In this document: one piece after another, positions 6,722 through 16,332 of the stretch
Layout of the letters: each line of letters begins with the position of its first letter
Numbering within the stretch: position 1 is the stretch's first letter
Assembly (NCBI GenBank): GCA_945871915.1
Contig: CAMBXO010000001.1
Coordinates: 248,001 to 312,000, forward strand
Source of the DNA: Singulisphaera sp. GP187
GTDB taxonomy: Bacteria > Planctomycetota > Phycisphaerae > Phycisphaerales > SM1A02
Reading direction: 5' to 3'
Length of the DNA stretch: 64,000 bases
The notes under the pieces: model-generated
What the model was told of the DNA's origin: nothing
The model's database searches: none
The model's input: only the letters and a program-made list of their open reading frames with translations
Translations under genes and position numbers: made by a program

Positions 6722-8524
6722 ATGCAAGCCATTCTTCGATTCCTTTCCATGACCTGTTGTGCGGGACTGCTTGCTGCACAGGCCGCCCCCACCGCCTCGC
6801 AACAATTGCTCGCGGTCTTCGATGCGATTCAGGCATTTCGAGATCATGAAGACCCCATGGAGGCCATCGCTCGGGGGCGGCCTGCCGAAGCGACTCGCAT
6901 CATGGATCGTTCGCTTGCCGCCATTGAGCGGCGGCAACAATCGTCGATTGACTTTCTGAAACAGTTAAGGGCCATCGATCACGCTGCACTGAGTGAGCGG
7001 GAACGCCTCGATGCGGAGTTGATCGAACGCGACTTGGCGATGGGCATTGAAGGTCACGCGTTTGGCGGATACACACTGGTGGTGGGTCCGTTGGGTGGCC
7101 CGCAGCAAAGCGTTCCGCAGATGTGCGAACAGATGCCCTTTGCCAGGGCAGAGGATGTGCGGAATCATCTTGAGCGATTGCGGGCGGTGCCACAGTCGCT
7201 GCGAGATCAGCGAGTGCTTCTAGAAAAAGGACTGCAACTCCACATCACACCGGCGAAGGCAACGCTTGGTGGCGTGCCCGCCCAATTTGATGCAGTGATT
7301 GCTGGAAAGTTGGAAGTGTTGCGAGAGCCTTTTCGCCGCACCTATCCCGATCTGTCACCAACGCAGGCCGCCGAATTGAAAACGGCTGGAGATGCCGCGG
7401 CGGATGCCATCCTGCGTGAATTTGAGGGGCTGCGAGATTTTGTACGAGACACTTATGTGCCGCAAAGTCGCGAGGCCATTGCGTGCGTGGAACTTCCCAA
7501 TGGAAAGGCGTGGTACGCCTTCAGCCTTCGAGATCAGACAACCACCGACCTTGATCCGCAGGCGATTCATCACATTGGTCTTTCCGAAGTGGCTCGGATT
7601 CGAAGCGAAATGCTGCACGTGATCAGGCGTACGGACTGGTTTACCTCACAACCAGAACACGCAAAGCAACCCGACGACTCGCTCTTTGCCGATTTTGTTG
7701 CGTTTCTTCGAAGTGATCCACGTTTCTATTTCACCAAGGGCGACGAACTTCTAGCTGGCTATCGAGACATTTCCAAACGGATTGACGCGCACCTGCCTGC
7801 ACTTTTTTCAACCCTGCCGCGTCTTCCATACGGCGTGCGAGAGATCCCGCGATTCATGGCGCCGAGTCAGACCACGGCGTATTACATGTCCGGCAATCTC
7901 AAAGCGGGCAACCCCGGATGGTTTTTTGCCAACACGTTTGCACTGGATCAGCGACCGAAATACGAAATGATTCCGCTGACTCTGCATGAGGCTGTTCCCG
8001 GACATCACCTGCAAATCTCTCTGTCACAGGAATTGCCCGACCGCCATCCGCTTCGACGCGACCTTGGATTTAACGCGTTTGTGGAAGGGTGGGCGTTGTA
8101 TGCAGAACGACTTGGAATCGAAATGAATCTTTACACCGATCCCTACGATGACTTTGGGCGGCTGCTCTACGAAATGTGGCGCAGTTGTCGCTTGGTGGTG
8201 GACACAGGCATGCACGCATTGGGCTGGGATCGGGCTCGCGCGATCGATTTCATGCAACGCAACACCGCACTGAGCACCTTAAACATTGAACGCGAAGTGG
8301 ATCGTTACATTGGCTGGCCGGGTCAAGCCTGCGGATACAAACTCGGCGAACTCTGTATCAGCCGTTTGCGGGCCGATGCTCAGAAACGCCTTGGTGCAGC
8401 CTTTGACTTGCGAGCTTTCCATGATGCCGTGCTTGGTGAGGGCGCGTTGCCGTTGGCCGTTTTGGAATCACGCATGCAACGCTGGATCACTTCGCAGGCT
8501 GCGGCATTGCCACCAACCAATTGA
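6722..8524 (+). CDS. DUF885 family secreted metallopeptidase-like protein
   Basis: 600-residue protein with an N-terminal signal peptide (LRFLSMTCCAGLLAAQA). DUF885 proteins are HExxxGHH-type zinc peptidase relatives of unknown substrate. The motif LHEAVPGHHLQ is seen at about residues 421-431, followed by the family features FVEGWALYAERLG and YIGWPGQACGYKLG. It is probably periplasmic or lipid-anchored: the Cys residues at about 13-14 might allow lipidation, but there is no clean lipobox. A GTG 3 nt upstream is an alternative start. It is transcribed alone, divergently from mqnD and convergent with the symporter. Confidence 0.85.
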   Translation: MQAILRFLSMTCCAGLLAAQAAPTASQQLLAVFDAIQAFRDHEDPMEAIARGRPAEATRIMDRSLAAIERRQQSSIDFLKQLRAIDHAALSERERLDAELIERDLAMGIEGHAFGGYTLVVGPLGGPQQSVPQMCEQMPFARAEDVRNHLERLRAVPQSLRDQRVLLEKGLQLHITPAKATLGGVPAQFDAVIAGKLEVLREPFRRTYPDLSPTQAAELKTAGDAAADAILREFEGLRDFVRDTYVPQSREAIACVELPNGKAWYAFSLRDQTTTDLDPQAIHHIGLSEVARIRSEMLHVIRRTDWFTSQPEHAKQPDDSLFADFVAFLRSDPRFYFTKGDELLAGYRDISKRIDAHLPALFSTLPRLPYGVREIPRFMAPSQTTAYYMSGNLKAGNPGWFFANTFALDQRPKYEMIPLTLHEAVPGHHLQISLSQELPDRHPLRRDLGFNAFVEGWALYAERLGIEMNLYTDPYDDFGRLLYEMWRSCRLVVDTGMHALGWDRARAIDFMQRNTALSTLNIEREVDRYIGWPGQACGYKLGELCISRLRADAQKRLGAAFDLRAFHDAVLGEGALPLAVLESRMQRWITSQAAALPPTN

Positions 8525-8529
8525 CGGAC

Positions 8530-9846
8530 TCACCTTGTTGGCGTGTCGTGGTCGAGCACTCGGTGTCGCTGTTCAACCACAGCGGCCGTGACCACATCTC
8601 CCATCACATTCACAACCGTGCGGCCCATGTCCAGGAGCCGATCCACACCGAGTACCAGTGCAAGACCTTCGGGCGGCACGCCCACCTGTGCCATAACAAT
8701 CATCAGCACCGGAAGTGAACCGCCGGGGATGCCCGCAACCCCCATGGACGTGGTGACACACAACAACAGCACCAGCATCTGATGAGACCAATCCAGATGG
8801 ATTCCAAAAACCTGTGCCACAAAGAGCACCACACATCCCTCAAAGAGTGCTGTTCCGTTCTGATTCATGGTGGCACCCAGCGGAAGAACAAAACTCGCCA
8901 CCGCCGGTCGAATGGCAAGGTGGCGTTCGCTGACTTCGATCGCCATGGGCAGCGTGGCATTACTGCTGCTCGTTGAAAATGCGGTCGCCATCAGCGGGCC
9001 ACACGCGCGGAGAAAACCCCACGGCGAACGCACTGCGATGGTAGCCAGCAGCATGGGATAGAACATGAAAAGCTGCACCAGAAACAGACCGAGCACAACG
9101 ACCACAAACAGGCCAAGTTTGCTGAGCAATCCCAAACCAAACTTGCTGGTCGAAACAAAGATCAAGCAGAACACGGCAAGCGGTGCCATCCGAAGGGCCA
9201 TTCCCACGATCCACACCATGGCTTCAGCGATCGAGTCAAGCACAGCCACGATGGGGTCGCGGCGGCGAGCATCAAGGGATCCAATTCCCGCGCCGAACAA
9301 CAGTGCAAACAGAATCATCGGAAGCATCTGCAACTGCGTGATCGCACCAAGAATGTTGCGAGGCAACACCATGTCGAGGGCGCCATTCACTTTGGACAGC
9401 GGCGTTGGCGCCGCCCCCACCGGCTCTGTCGCTTGAATGGCATTGGCCTGCCCCGCAAACGCCTCCATCAGTTCACTGCGAATGGCGGGATCGAATCCTG
9501 CGCCGGGCTTCACCAGATTCATGGCCACCATGCCCAGCACAACAGAAAATGCTGTGATCAGCAGGAACATGACAGCCGTTTGAAATCCCATGCGTCCGAT
9601 GGCGGAAAGGTGTCCAAGTCGTGCGACCGACGACGCGAGGGCGGAAAACACAAGCGGCACGATGACAAAAAACAGTAGCCGTAGAAAAATCTGCCCGATC
9701 GGATAGGCGATCCAGTCGGTGGACCACGACACCGCCGACCGCAACGGTTCAGAATGAATCGAGGCTTCGTACGCCACCAATCCCGCGATCGCACCACCAA
9801 CCATCGCCACCAGAACAGACCAAGGATTGAACGACTTGTGTGACAT
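8530..9846 (-). CDS. Dicarboxylate/amino acid:cation symporter (DAACS family)
   Basis: Inner-membrane sodium- or proton-coupled importer of dicarboxylates or acidic amino acids, 438 residues with about eight membrane helices and two re-entrant loops. Family signatures are STSSSNATLP (HP1 serine-rich tip), PLGATMNQNGTA (the NMDGT region, here with Gln for Met and Asn for Asp), GIPGGSLP and DRLLDMGRTVVNVMGD. Substrate cannot be set. TATTCT lies 7 nt before the ATG, so the message is probably leaderless. Confidence 0.9.
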   Translation of the reverse strand: MSHKSFNPWSVLVAMVGGAIAGLVAYEASIHSEPLRSAVSWSTDWIAYPIGQIFLRLLFFVIVPLVFSALASSVARLGHLSAIGRMGFQTAVMFLLITAFSVVLGMVAMNLVKPGAGFDPAIRSELMEAFAGQANAIQATEPVGAAPTPLSKVNGALDMVLPRNILGAITQLQMLPMILFALLFGAGIGSLDARRRDPIVAVLDSIAEAMVWIVGMALRMAPLAVFCLIFVSTSKFGLGLLSKLGLFVVVVLGLFLVQLFMFYPMLLATIAVRSPWGFLRACGPLMATAFSTSSSNATLPMAIEVSERHLAIRPAVASFVLPLGATMNQNGTALFEGCVVLFVAQVFGIHLDWSHQMLVLLLCVTTSMGVAGIPGGSLPVLMIVMAQVGVPPEGLALVLGVDRLLDMGRTVVNVMGDVVTAAVVEQRHRVLDHDTPTR

Positions 9847-9859
9847 GGGTGTGAGAATA
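9847..9859 (-). promoter_or_regulatory. Putative -10 box of a leaderless symporter promoter
   Basis: TATTCT (minus strand, 9854-9859) ends 7 nt before the ATG at 9846; no Shine-Dalgarno site is present. Confidence 0.45.
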
Positions 9860-9889
9860 CGAAGTGACGCCCCCTACGCGTGCGAGAAA

Positions 9890-10540
9890 TTAAAACCCAC
9901 GAACGATAAACGGATTGCGCCGCCGTTCACGGCCAATCGTGGTCTGTGGTCCGTGACCCGGAAAAACTTGGGTGTCGTCGGGCAATTTCATCAGGACTTC
10001 ATGCAGCGTCGATCGCATGGCCTCGGGGTCGCTGGTGGGAAAATCCACTCGCCCAATGGAATCCAAGAAGAGCGTGTCCCCCACCAACGCCGTCTTGGCC
10101 AGCGGGCACCACAGGGTCACGCCACCCGGTGAATGGCCCGGCGTATGCAGCACCTTCCACTGCGTCGAACCTAGTTCCAATGACTGCTGATCCACCAGCG
10201 TGTCGGTCGGCGAACTCACCGACACAGGCTCGCCGATGAATTGCGAAAGATTCAGCATTGGATCTTCAAACCATGCATGCTCCAGTTGGTGTGCATGCAC
10301 TGGCAGCGGCCCCAACACGCTGCGAACCTCATCCATCCCGGCAATGTGATCGGCGTGTGCATGCGTGCACAGAATGGCAACAGGTTCCAAAGTCGATTCG
10401 CGAACAAACGAGATCAGCGGATGCGGGTCCTCGCCGGGATCCACGATCCAGCATTCATTCCCTGCACCATGTGGCGGCGCAACCACATACGCATTGGTTC
10501 CGCAGCGGCCGAGTTCAAATGCATGAAGTCGAAGTTCCAC
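9890..10540 (-). CDS. Metallo-beta-lactamase-fold hydrolase (glyoxalase II-like)
   Basis: 216-residue MBL-fold hydrolase. The metal-binding signature CTHAHADHIAG (HxHxDH), the third-ligand region HTPGHSPGG and the Asp of VGDTLF are seen, together with the final His in FPGHGP. The compact size resembles glyoxalase II-like or persulfide-dioxygenase-like hydrolases, and the substrate is unknown. The start is taken as the second of two tandem GTG codons (10540), because TACGCT then lies 7 nt upstream; the GTG at 10543 is equally possible. It is divergent from the HEAT-repeat lipoprotein gene, with 45 nt between start codons. Confidence 0.83.
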   Translation of the reverse strand: MELRLHAFELGRCGTNAYVVAPPHGAGNECWIVDPGEDPHPLISFVRESTLEPVAILCTHAHADHIAGMDEVRSVLGPLPVHAHQLEHAWFEDPMLNLSQFIGEPVSVSSPTDTLVDQQSLELGSTQWKVLHTPGHSPGGVTLWCPLAKTALVGDTLFLDSIGRVDFPTSDPEAMRSTLHEVLMKLPDDTQVFPGHGPQTTIGRERRRNPFIVRGF

Positions 10541-10585
10541 CACCCGCAGCGTATCGGCAGCGATGCTCGACCTTATACTCCGAGC
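10541..10585. promoter_or_regulatory. Divergent leaderless promoters between MBL hydrolase and HEAT lipoprotein genes
   Basis: Only 45 nt separate the two start codons. TACGCT (minus strand, 10548-10553) lies 7 nt before the MBL GTG. TATACT (plus strand, 10574-10579) lies 6 nt before the lipoprotein GTG at 10586. The two promoters must share upstream sequence. Confidence 0.5.
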
Positions 10586-11431
10586 GTGCCGTGTCGAGCC
10601 GCCTGTGTCGCTGGTCTGAGTGTGAGCCTGCTGTGTCTGCAAGGCTGTGACACCGCTGGAAGCGATTGGTCCAACTTTACGCAGACCTTCAATCCACCTT
10701 CTCCCGCCGAGGCGGCCCAATGGGCGGTGGATCCCTATGACTCTGAAAATCAGCGGCGCGGCACCATCTTGCTGGCCAATGCGCCGTTCGGTGGCGTTCC
10801 CGCCTACACCAAGATGTATCGGGTCTATGTGGAAGAGAACAGCGATCCGCTGGTGAAGGCTGCCGCCATCGAGGCTCTTGGACGGCACGGCGAACCTGCG
10901 GATGCTGAACTGGTGGCCAAGCAATTGAAAGACAAGTCAGTGCAGGTGCGACTGGCGGCAGCGAAAGCTTTGCAGCGTTTGCACTATCCAAGCGTGTCGG
11001 CCGTCCTGTGTTCGCGCATGATTGATGAAGCCGAAGCGTCGGGCGTGCGAATCGAACTGGCCATTGCACTTGGACAGTACCCAACCGACGATTCCTTTCA
11101 AGCCCTTTCGGCCACACTGGATGCACGCGAACTCGCGGTCAATCTTGCGGCTCTCGACAGTCTGCAATTACTCACGGACAAAGATTTTGGCCTCGATCGC
11201 CCGTTGTGGCTCAGCTGGTATCGCAGCACCAAGACGCCATTTCGAAGTGACTTGCAATATCTCTATCCCACGTACCAGCGCGAATTAGGTTTTTGGGATC
11301 GCATCATTTTCTGGGCACCGATCATCTTTGAAAAGCCCGGCGTTCCCGTTGGGCTGACCGAACCAGAGGGCGAAACTCCCAAAGATCCATTTGGAAATAT
11401 TGGATCAGGCAAGGCGCCCCAAGCCAAGTGA
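10586..11431 (+). CDS. Predicted lipoprotein with HEAT-like repeats
   Basis: 281 residues. The N-terminus MPCRAACVAGLSVSLLCLQGC is a lipoprotein signal with lipobox LQGC. Residues about 75-195 contain helical repeats (DPLVKAAAIEALGRHG, KDKSVQVRLAAAKALQRLH, GVRIELAIALGQYP) typical of HEAT/PBS-lyase repeats, usually protein-binding scaffolds. The C-terminal region with PLWLSWYRS is not recognised. GTG start chosen from the signal peptide and from TATACT 6 nt upstream. The MATE gene follows 35 nt downstream and is probably cotranscribed. Confidence 0.75.
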   Translation: MPCRAACVAGLSVSLLCLQGCDTAGSDWSNFTQTFNPPSPAEAAQWAVDPYDSENQRRGTILLANAPFGGVPAYTKMYRVYVEENSDPLVKAAAIEALGRHGEPADAELVAKQLKDKSVQVRLAAAKALQRLHYPSVSAVLCSRMIDEAEASGVRIELAIALGQYPTDDSFQALSATLDARELAVNLAALDSLQLLTDKDFGLDRPLWLSWYRSTKTPFRSDLQYLYPTYQRELGFWDRIIFWAPIIFEKPGVPVGLTEPEGETPKDPFGNIGSGKAPQAK

Positions 11432-11466
11432 AGATGATTCACTTGCGTTTCTCCTGACTGCCAATC

Positions 11467-13017
11467 GTGACCGCGCCACCGACCCACTCTCACGCAGAAC
11501 CCATTTCGCATACCGCGGCCGGTCCGGACGACCCGGTGGATGCGTTGATGGCGGCTTCCGAAGCCGAAGCGATTCTGGTGGAAGAGGGCGAGATTGCCAG
11601 CGGTCGCTTGGCTGGCAAGAGCATGCGAGCGGCGATTTGGATTCTTGCCGTTCCGGTTCTTCTGCAACAGTTGATGATTGCGTGCGTGGGTCTGGTGGAC
11701 AAAGTGATTGCGGGAAATCTGCCAAGCGAAATGGTGGTGCCCGCGCTCGATGGCATTGGCATTGGAACGTATGTCGCATGGTTTACGGGCATCGCCTTCG
11801 CAGGCCTTGGCGTGGGTGGCCAAGTGATCATCGCTCGGTCGATGGGCTCGGGAATTCGAGGCGACGCGCAGGCGGCGCTTGGTCAAAGCGTCACGCTCGG
11901 TTTCCTGTGGGGGATCGTGGTTGGATTATTGATGGCGGCACTCACGCACCCTCTTGCACGGATTGCAGGACTTTCACTCGAAGCCGAGGGCTATTGCACC
12001 CTGTATGTCACCACGATTGCGTGGAGCATGCCCTTCTGCGGACTTATGAACATTGGAAGCATGTGCCTGCATGGGGCCGGTGAAACAGTGCGGCCGAGCC
12101 TGATTTCCATTGGGGTGAATGTCATCAATCTTGTGGCCACATGGTTGCTCAGCGGCGTGGATCTGCGTGTGCATGGAGCCACGCTGTCCAATCCACTTCC
12201 ACTTGATCCATTGACGTGGGGTGTGTGGGGCATTGCTGCAGGAACATCGCTCTCCTACATCGTCGGAGGCATCATGACTTTTGTGGTGATGCGGCGCGGT
12301 GTGAAGGATCTTCGACTGGATTGGAGCGACTTGCGGCTTACGCGCCAAATGTCGTGGCGCATTTCACGCGTTGGCATTCCAAACTTTCTCGAAGGCCTCG
12401 CCATGTGGGGAAGCAGCTTGGTGTTGATGGCCTTCATTGGTGTGATCTCGCGTGGAGCCGATGGAGCGGCTGCGGTCAGCGGCCTTGTGGGCGCGCACAT
12501 GATCACGGTGCAGTGGGAGTCCTTTAGTTTTCTTCCTGGCTTTGCCATGGGCACGGCGGCGGGTGCACTTGCCGGACAGTATTTGGGCGCTGGCAATGCA
12601 CGACTCGCTCGCAAGTCCATTTGGGCGTGCACGGGCATTGGCATGGCGATCATGGGAGCTATGGGTGTGTTCTTTATGACACAAGGGGCGTGGCTCACGA
12701 GTGTGATTTCGAATGAGCCGGTTCATCTTGAAGAAGTTCCCAAACTGCTTTTTGCGTGCGGGTCGGTGCAAATCTTCTTCGCCCTAGGCATGTCTTTGCG
12801 ACAGGGGCTGCGAGGCGTGGGTGACACCAAGTGGATCTTTGCCATCACGGTGGGAAGCATTTATGTCCTGCGACTTCCATTGGCATGGATTCTTGGAGTC
12901 TCGATGGGCTATGGGCTTGCTGGAATCTGGTGGGCGCTCAGTCTTGAATTGGTGGCTCGCGGCGTCCTGTTCCTGCTGCGTTTCCAGAGTTCTGCATGGG
13001 AACGCCTACGCGTGTAA
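11467..13017 (+). CDS. MATE family efflux transporter
   Basis: Multidrug and toxin extrusion-type antiporter, 516 residues with about twelve membrane helices beginning near residue 54 (IWILAVPVLLQQLMIACVG). Family-type segments include GGQVIIARSMGSG, INIGSMCLHGAGETVRPSL-like and ALGMSLRQGLRGVGDTKW. It has a long hydrophilic N-terminus of about 50 residues. GTG start; the gap after the lipoprotein gene has no clear promoter. Substrate unknown. Confidence 0.85.
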   Translation: MTAPPTHSHAEPISHTAAGPDDPVDALMAASEAEAILVEEGEIASGRLAGKSMRAAIWILAVPVLLQQLMIACVGLVDKVIAGNLPSEMVVPALDGIGIGTYVAWFTGIAFAGLGVGGQVIIARSMGSGIRGDAQAALGQSVTLGFLWGIVVGLLMAALTHPLARIAGLSLEAEGYCTLYVTTIAWSMPFCGLMNIGSMCLHGAGETVRPSLISIGVNVINLVATWLLSGVDLRVHGATLSNPLPLDPLTWGVWGIAAGTSLSYIVGGIMTFVVMRRGVKDLRLDWSDLRLTRQMSWRISRVGIPNFLEGLAMWGSSLVLMAFIGVISRGADGAAAVSGLVGAHMITVQWESFSFLPGFAMGTAAGALAGQYLGAGNARLARKSIWACTGIGMAIMGAMGVFFMTQGAWLTSVISNEPVHLEEVPKLLFACGSVQIFFALGMSLRQGLRGVGDTKWIFAITVGSIYVLRLPLAWILGVSMGYGLAGIWWALSLELVARGVLFLLRFQSSAWERLRV

Positions 13018-13093
13018 CGATTGGCAACGAATCGTCAAGATTTCACCGGGGCATGAATCGACGCAGCGTTCTCTTGCAATTACACTCGCCGGA

Positions 13094-14494
13094 ATGCTGC
13101 CGAGTTACCCGATGCACGATGCCATGGATCGAGGATTGTTGCGAAGCGTTGCCGATGGTGAGGTTCGCCTGACACCCGAACAATCTCTTCGCTTGTTTCA
13201 AGACATGCCGCTTGCCGAACTTGGTTACTGGGCCGACGAGCGGTGTCGCGTGATGCATGGGGAGGCCATTCGCACCTATGTCATGGATCGCAACATCAAT
13301 TACACCAATGTATGCACGGCTCATTGCACCTTTTGTGCGTTTCGACGAGATGGCGATGACAGCGATGCTTACACGCTGACCGTGGACAAAGTCTTGCACA
13401 AAATTCAGGAACTGGTGGACATTGGCGGCACACAGATTCTGATGCAAGGCGGCATGAATCCGGAGTTGCCGCTGGAGTGGTACGAGCACTTGCTCGCCGC
13501 CATCAAGCAACGCTTTTCCCGCGTGCATGTGCATGCCTTTAGCCCCCCTGAATTTGTGGAGTTTGTACGGTTCTTTCAATCACCCGGCGAAACACTTGAG
13601 GCGCAGTTGAAGCATGTGATGGAGCGACTGCGACAGGCTGGTCTGGACAGTATCCCCGGTGGCGGCGGCGAAATTTTTGCTCCAGCCGTTCGTCGCAAGA
13701 TTGGGCTTGGCAAATGCACCGCAGAGGAATGGCTCACCGTCATGCGTGTCGCCCACAGCCTTGGCATGAACACCAGTGCCACCATGATGTTTGGACACAT
13801 CGAAGGCTTGGCGGATCGCATCCATCACCTGGAGCAAATTCGAGCGTGGCAGGATCGGTCCATCGCTGACTTTGCACATGATGGTGGCGGCCGCTGCATG
13901 GCCTTTATTTCGTGGCCTTTTCAACGGGAGAACACACCCTTGGGCCGCGCAAAGAATTGGGGAGAGGGCCCTGGCGATGACCGAAGGCAACCGTTTCCGG
14001 GCGATGTGGTGGCACGGCTCGACGGCAGCGGCACCAAAGAGGGCCATCCGGAATTTGGTCGCCGCGTGCGAATGAGCGGAAGCACCGATTACTTGCGCAC
14101 GCAAGCCATCAGTCGATTGCATCTTGACAATGTGTGGAGCATCGGCAGCAGTTGGGTCACCATGGGTCCACACATTGGTCAGACGGGTCTGCGATACGGT
14201 GCCAACGACATGGGAAGTGTGATGATGGAAGAAAATGTGGTGTCCAGCGCGGGCACCACGCATTGCATGAATCAAGCCGAAATCTGCCGGTTGATTCGAG
14301 ACGCTGGATTTCTGCCCGCACAGCGTGACAATCATTACGACTTACTTCAGGTGCACGATGGCCCCGAAAGTCCGGACTTGTGCGTGACCGACTGGTCGCT
14401 GCATCGCCCACCGACTCTGCATGTGGAACACCGACGCGCCGAACCCACCGCTGTTGCATTGACTGTGGGCGAGCGAGCCGTTACGGACCGCTAG
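13094..14494 (+). CDS. mqnC: Cyclic dehypoxanthinyl futalosine synthase (radical SAM)
   Basis: Radical SAM enzyme of the futalosine menaquinone pathway, acting just before MqnD. The 4Fe-4S motif is CTAHCTFC, preceded by DRNINYTNVC. MqnC features ILMQGGMNPELPLEWYEHLL, HAFSPPE, GLDSIPGGGGEI, TATMMFGH-like, and GANDMGSVMMEENVVSSAG are present; these separate it from MqnE. At 466 residues it is longer than usual (about 370-400), with about 30 inserted charged residues after FQRENTPLGRAK and an extended C-terminus. The start is chosen downstream of the MATE stop; ATG codons at 13112 and 13127 are alternatives. Its 3' end overlaps the convergent gene by 14 nt. Confidence 0.88.
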   Translation: MLPSYPMHDAMDRGLLRSVADGEVRLTPEQSLRLFQDMPLAELGYWADERCRVMHGEAIRTYVMDRNINYTNVCTAHCTFCAFRRDGDDSDAYTLTVDKVLHKIQELVDIGGTQILMQGGMNPELPLEWYEHLLAAIKQRFSRVHVHAFSPPEFVEFVRFFQSPGETLEAQLKHVMERLRQAGLDSIPGGGGEIFAPAVRRKIGLGKCTAEEWLTVMRVAHSLGMNTSATMMFGHIEGLADRIHHLEQIRAWQDRSIADFAHDGGGRCMAFISWPFQRENTPLGRAKNWGEGPGDDRRQPFPGDVVARLDGSGTKEGHPEFGRRVRMSGSTDYLRTQAISRLHLDNVWSIGSSWVTMGPHIGQTGLRYGANDMGSVMMEENVVSSAGTTHCMNQAEICRLIRDAGFLPAQRDNHYDLLQVHDGPESPDLCVTDWSLHRPPTLHVEHRRAEPTAVALTVGERAVTDR

Positions 14495-15401
14495 AACCGG
14501 CAGGCGAAATCGGCTGCGATTCCGGTGCGGCGTGGCTGAGCAACTGTGTTGGTGGCATCACGTCAATGGGATCACGTGCAACATGCCCCCAACGCTGCTC
14601 GGGCGAAATGGCCGAGCCGCACTCGGGGCAGTGTTCCCCAGAAAGGCGATGCAACGGATAGCCGCAACTGCATCGAGGTTCCTCAAATTCAATTCGCAGG
14701 ATCAACTTGCAACCGGGGCACGCAATGGAACCGCTCTGCATGTGAAGCCATTGCATGCAGCGAGGGCACTGCAAGGTGAGATGCGCCCGATCGGGCAGCG
14801 TGGCCAATCGCTGCTTTTCGCGTTTCACTTCCATTCGATTCAATATTGGAAGCGCCGCATGAGCGGTGATGGCTCCAGTGACACCGACCACCCACAGCGG
14901 CCACGGAACGAATTGTGCGATCGTTTCAACCAAGACAACATCAATGGCCGCCGCAATCACCACAGCCGACACCGCCCCCATGGATGCAATCGCCACCACG
15001 CTCACGGCTCGATCCACGGCGCGTCTCAAACGAAGACTGCCAATCATTCCGCAATCAGCCGTGAAGAAGGCGAACGATCCAAGGCCGTACATCCAGCGGA
15101 GACCGATCTCACTTGCTGCGGGGGTTGGCAACAGGTCCCAGATTAAAACCCACGCGATCAGCAAACTGGCGCATGCGGCGGTCACGCCGATGACTGCCAA
15201 CGCTCGCTTGAATTGCGATACCCCTAACAGCAGAGTTGAGCGGTTCAGCCGAAAGCAGACGATGGCCGCAACAACACAGCCGAGCACTCGAGCGGCGTGG
15301 GTCGATTGCGTGAGCGCAAACCACATCGCCATTAAGGCACATGCACCAAGTCCCCACAAAGCGGCTCGATCTAACCGGCTTCCGCGGTTCGTGGGCAGCA
15401 C
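14481..15401 (-). CDS. Membrane protein with C-terminal zinc ribbons
   Basis: 306-residue protein of unknown function. The N-terminal half has about six predicted membrane helices (ALWGLGACALMAMWFALT, ALAVIGVTAACASLLIAWV, VVAIASMGAVSAVVIAAAI and others). The C-terminal part has cysteine pairs of zinc-ribbon type: CPRCMQWLHM...CPGC, then CSCGYPLHRL...CPECG. Such ribbons are common in planctomycete membrane proteins. The GTG start at 15401 lies 1 nt after the ilvE stop, so it is translationally coupled to ilvE; longer frames would run into ilvE. Confidence 0.6.
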   Translation of the reverse strand: MLPTNRGSRLDRAALWGLGACALMAMWFALTQSTHAARVLGCVVAAIVCFRLNRSTLLLGVSQFKRALAVIGVTAACASLLIAWVLIWDLLPTPAASEIGLRWMYGLGSFAFFTADCGMIGSLRLRRAVDRAVSVVAIASMGAVSAVVIAAAIDVVLVETIAQFVPWPLWVVGVTGAITAHAALPILNRMEVKREKQRLATLPDRAHLTLQCPRCMQWLHMQSGSIACPGCKLILRIEFEEPRCSCGYPLHRLSGEHCPECGSAISPEQRWGHVARDPIDVMPPTQLLSHAAPESQPISPAGSSGP

Positions 15402-15402
15402 G

Positions 15403-16293
15403 TCAGTCCTCTGGAGCGTCGTTTCGCACGATGGAATGGAATGCGGTTTCCAATCGCTTGGTGACCGGCCCCACACCACCGGAGCCGATCGCTCGCCCAT
15501 CAATAGTGCTCACGCCAATCACTTCGGCGGCGGTTCCAGTCAGAAACACTTCATCCGCCGCAAACAGATCTTCCACTTTCATTTTTTGTTCAGCAACCTT
15601 GCAGCCAATCGACGGAGCCAGCGTGTCGATGACAAAACGCCGTGTGACACCGCGCAGAATGCCTGCGGTCACTGGAGGCGTTGAAATGTGCCCCCCCTTC
15701 ACCACAAAAATATTGTCGCCGGTGCATTCGGCGACCAACCCATCGGTGTTCAGCATGATGGCTTCATGCACACCGGCATCGATGGCTTCCACTTTGGCAA
15801 GAATGTTATTGAGATAGTTCAGACTCTTGATGGCCGGATCCAGACACGCCGCCGGAATGCGAGGCCGCTTGGCCACAATAATGGGCATGCCGTTCTCGTA
15901 CATTTCCTTTGGATAAAGATGGATGCGATCCACAATAATGATCGTTCCAGAACGCGGGCAGTGATGTGGATTCAGACCAAGCGTTCCCTTGCCTCGCGTA
16001 AGAACCAGCCGGATATAACCGTCCTTCAAGCCACTGGCGGCCACCGCACTTTTGAGCGCGACCTCAAGTTCACTTCGTGACAACGCTGGCGTAAGACGAA
16101 TGGCTTCACAGGAACCCCAGAGTCGATCCAGGTGACTGGCCATCTTGAAGATTCGCCCGCCGTACACGCGAATGCCCTCAAAGACGCCATCTCCATAGAG
16201 AAGCCCATGGTCATACACGCTCACGGTGGCTTCTTCGGGTGCGACCAGGCGTCCATCAATCCATACAACGGGTCCGGTTGCAGTCACATGCAT
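15403..16293 (-). CDS. ilvE: Branched-chain amino acid aminotransferase
   Basis: PLP-dependent fold-type IV aminotransferase that interconverts branched-chain amino acids and their 2-oxo acids. The 296-residue protein has VYDHGLLYGDGVFEGIRVYGG near the N-terminus, the catalytic Lys in PAIKSLNYLNNILAK, the EAIMLNTDGLVAECTGDNIFVV segment and FLTGTAAEVIGV. These match class IV BCATs of about 300 residues. TAGGCT lies 6 nt before the ATG. It is divergent from ispH with only 39 nt between start codons. Confidence 0.92.
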   Translation of the reverse strand: MHVTATGPVVWIDGRLVAPEEATVSVYDHGLLYGDGVFEGIRVYGGRIFKMASHLDRLWGSCEAIRLTPALSRSELEVALKSAVAASGLKDGYIRLVLTRGKGTLGLNPHHCPRSGTIIIVDRIHLYPKEMYENGMPIIVAKRPRIPAACLDPAIKSLNYLNNILAKVEAIDAGVHEAIMLNTDGLVAECTGDNIFVVKGGHISTPPVTAGILRGVTRRFVIDTLAPSIGCKVAEQKMKVEDLFAADEVFLTGTAAEVIGVSTIDGRAIGSGGVGPVTKRLETAFHSIVRNDAPED

Positions 16294-16332
16294 TCAGAAA
16301 GCCTACCAATCATGGGGCTATGATCGAAGTCC
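16294..16332. promoter_or_regulatory. Overlapping divergent leaderless promoters of ilvE and ispH
   Basis: TAGGCT (minus strand, 16300-16305) lies 6 nt before the ilvE ATG. TATGAT (plus strand, 16319-16324) lies 8 nt before the ispH ATG. With 39 nt between genes, each -35 region must overlap the other promoter. Confidence 0.5.
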
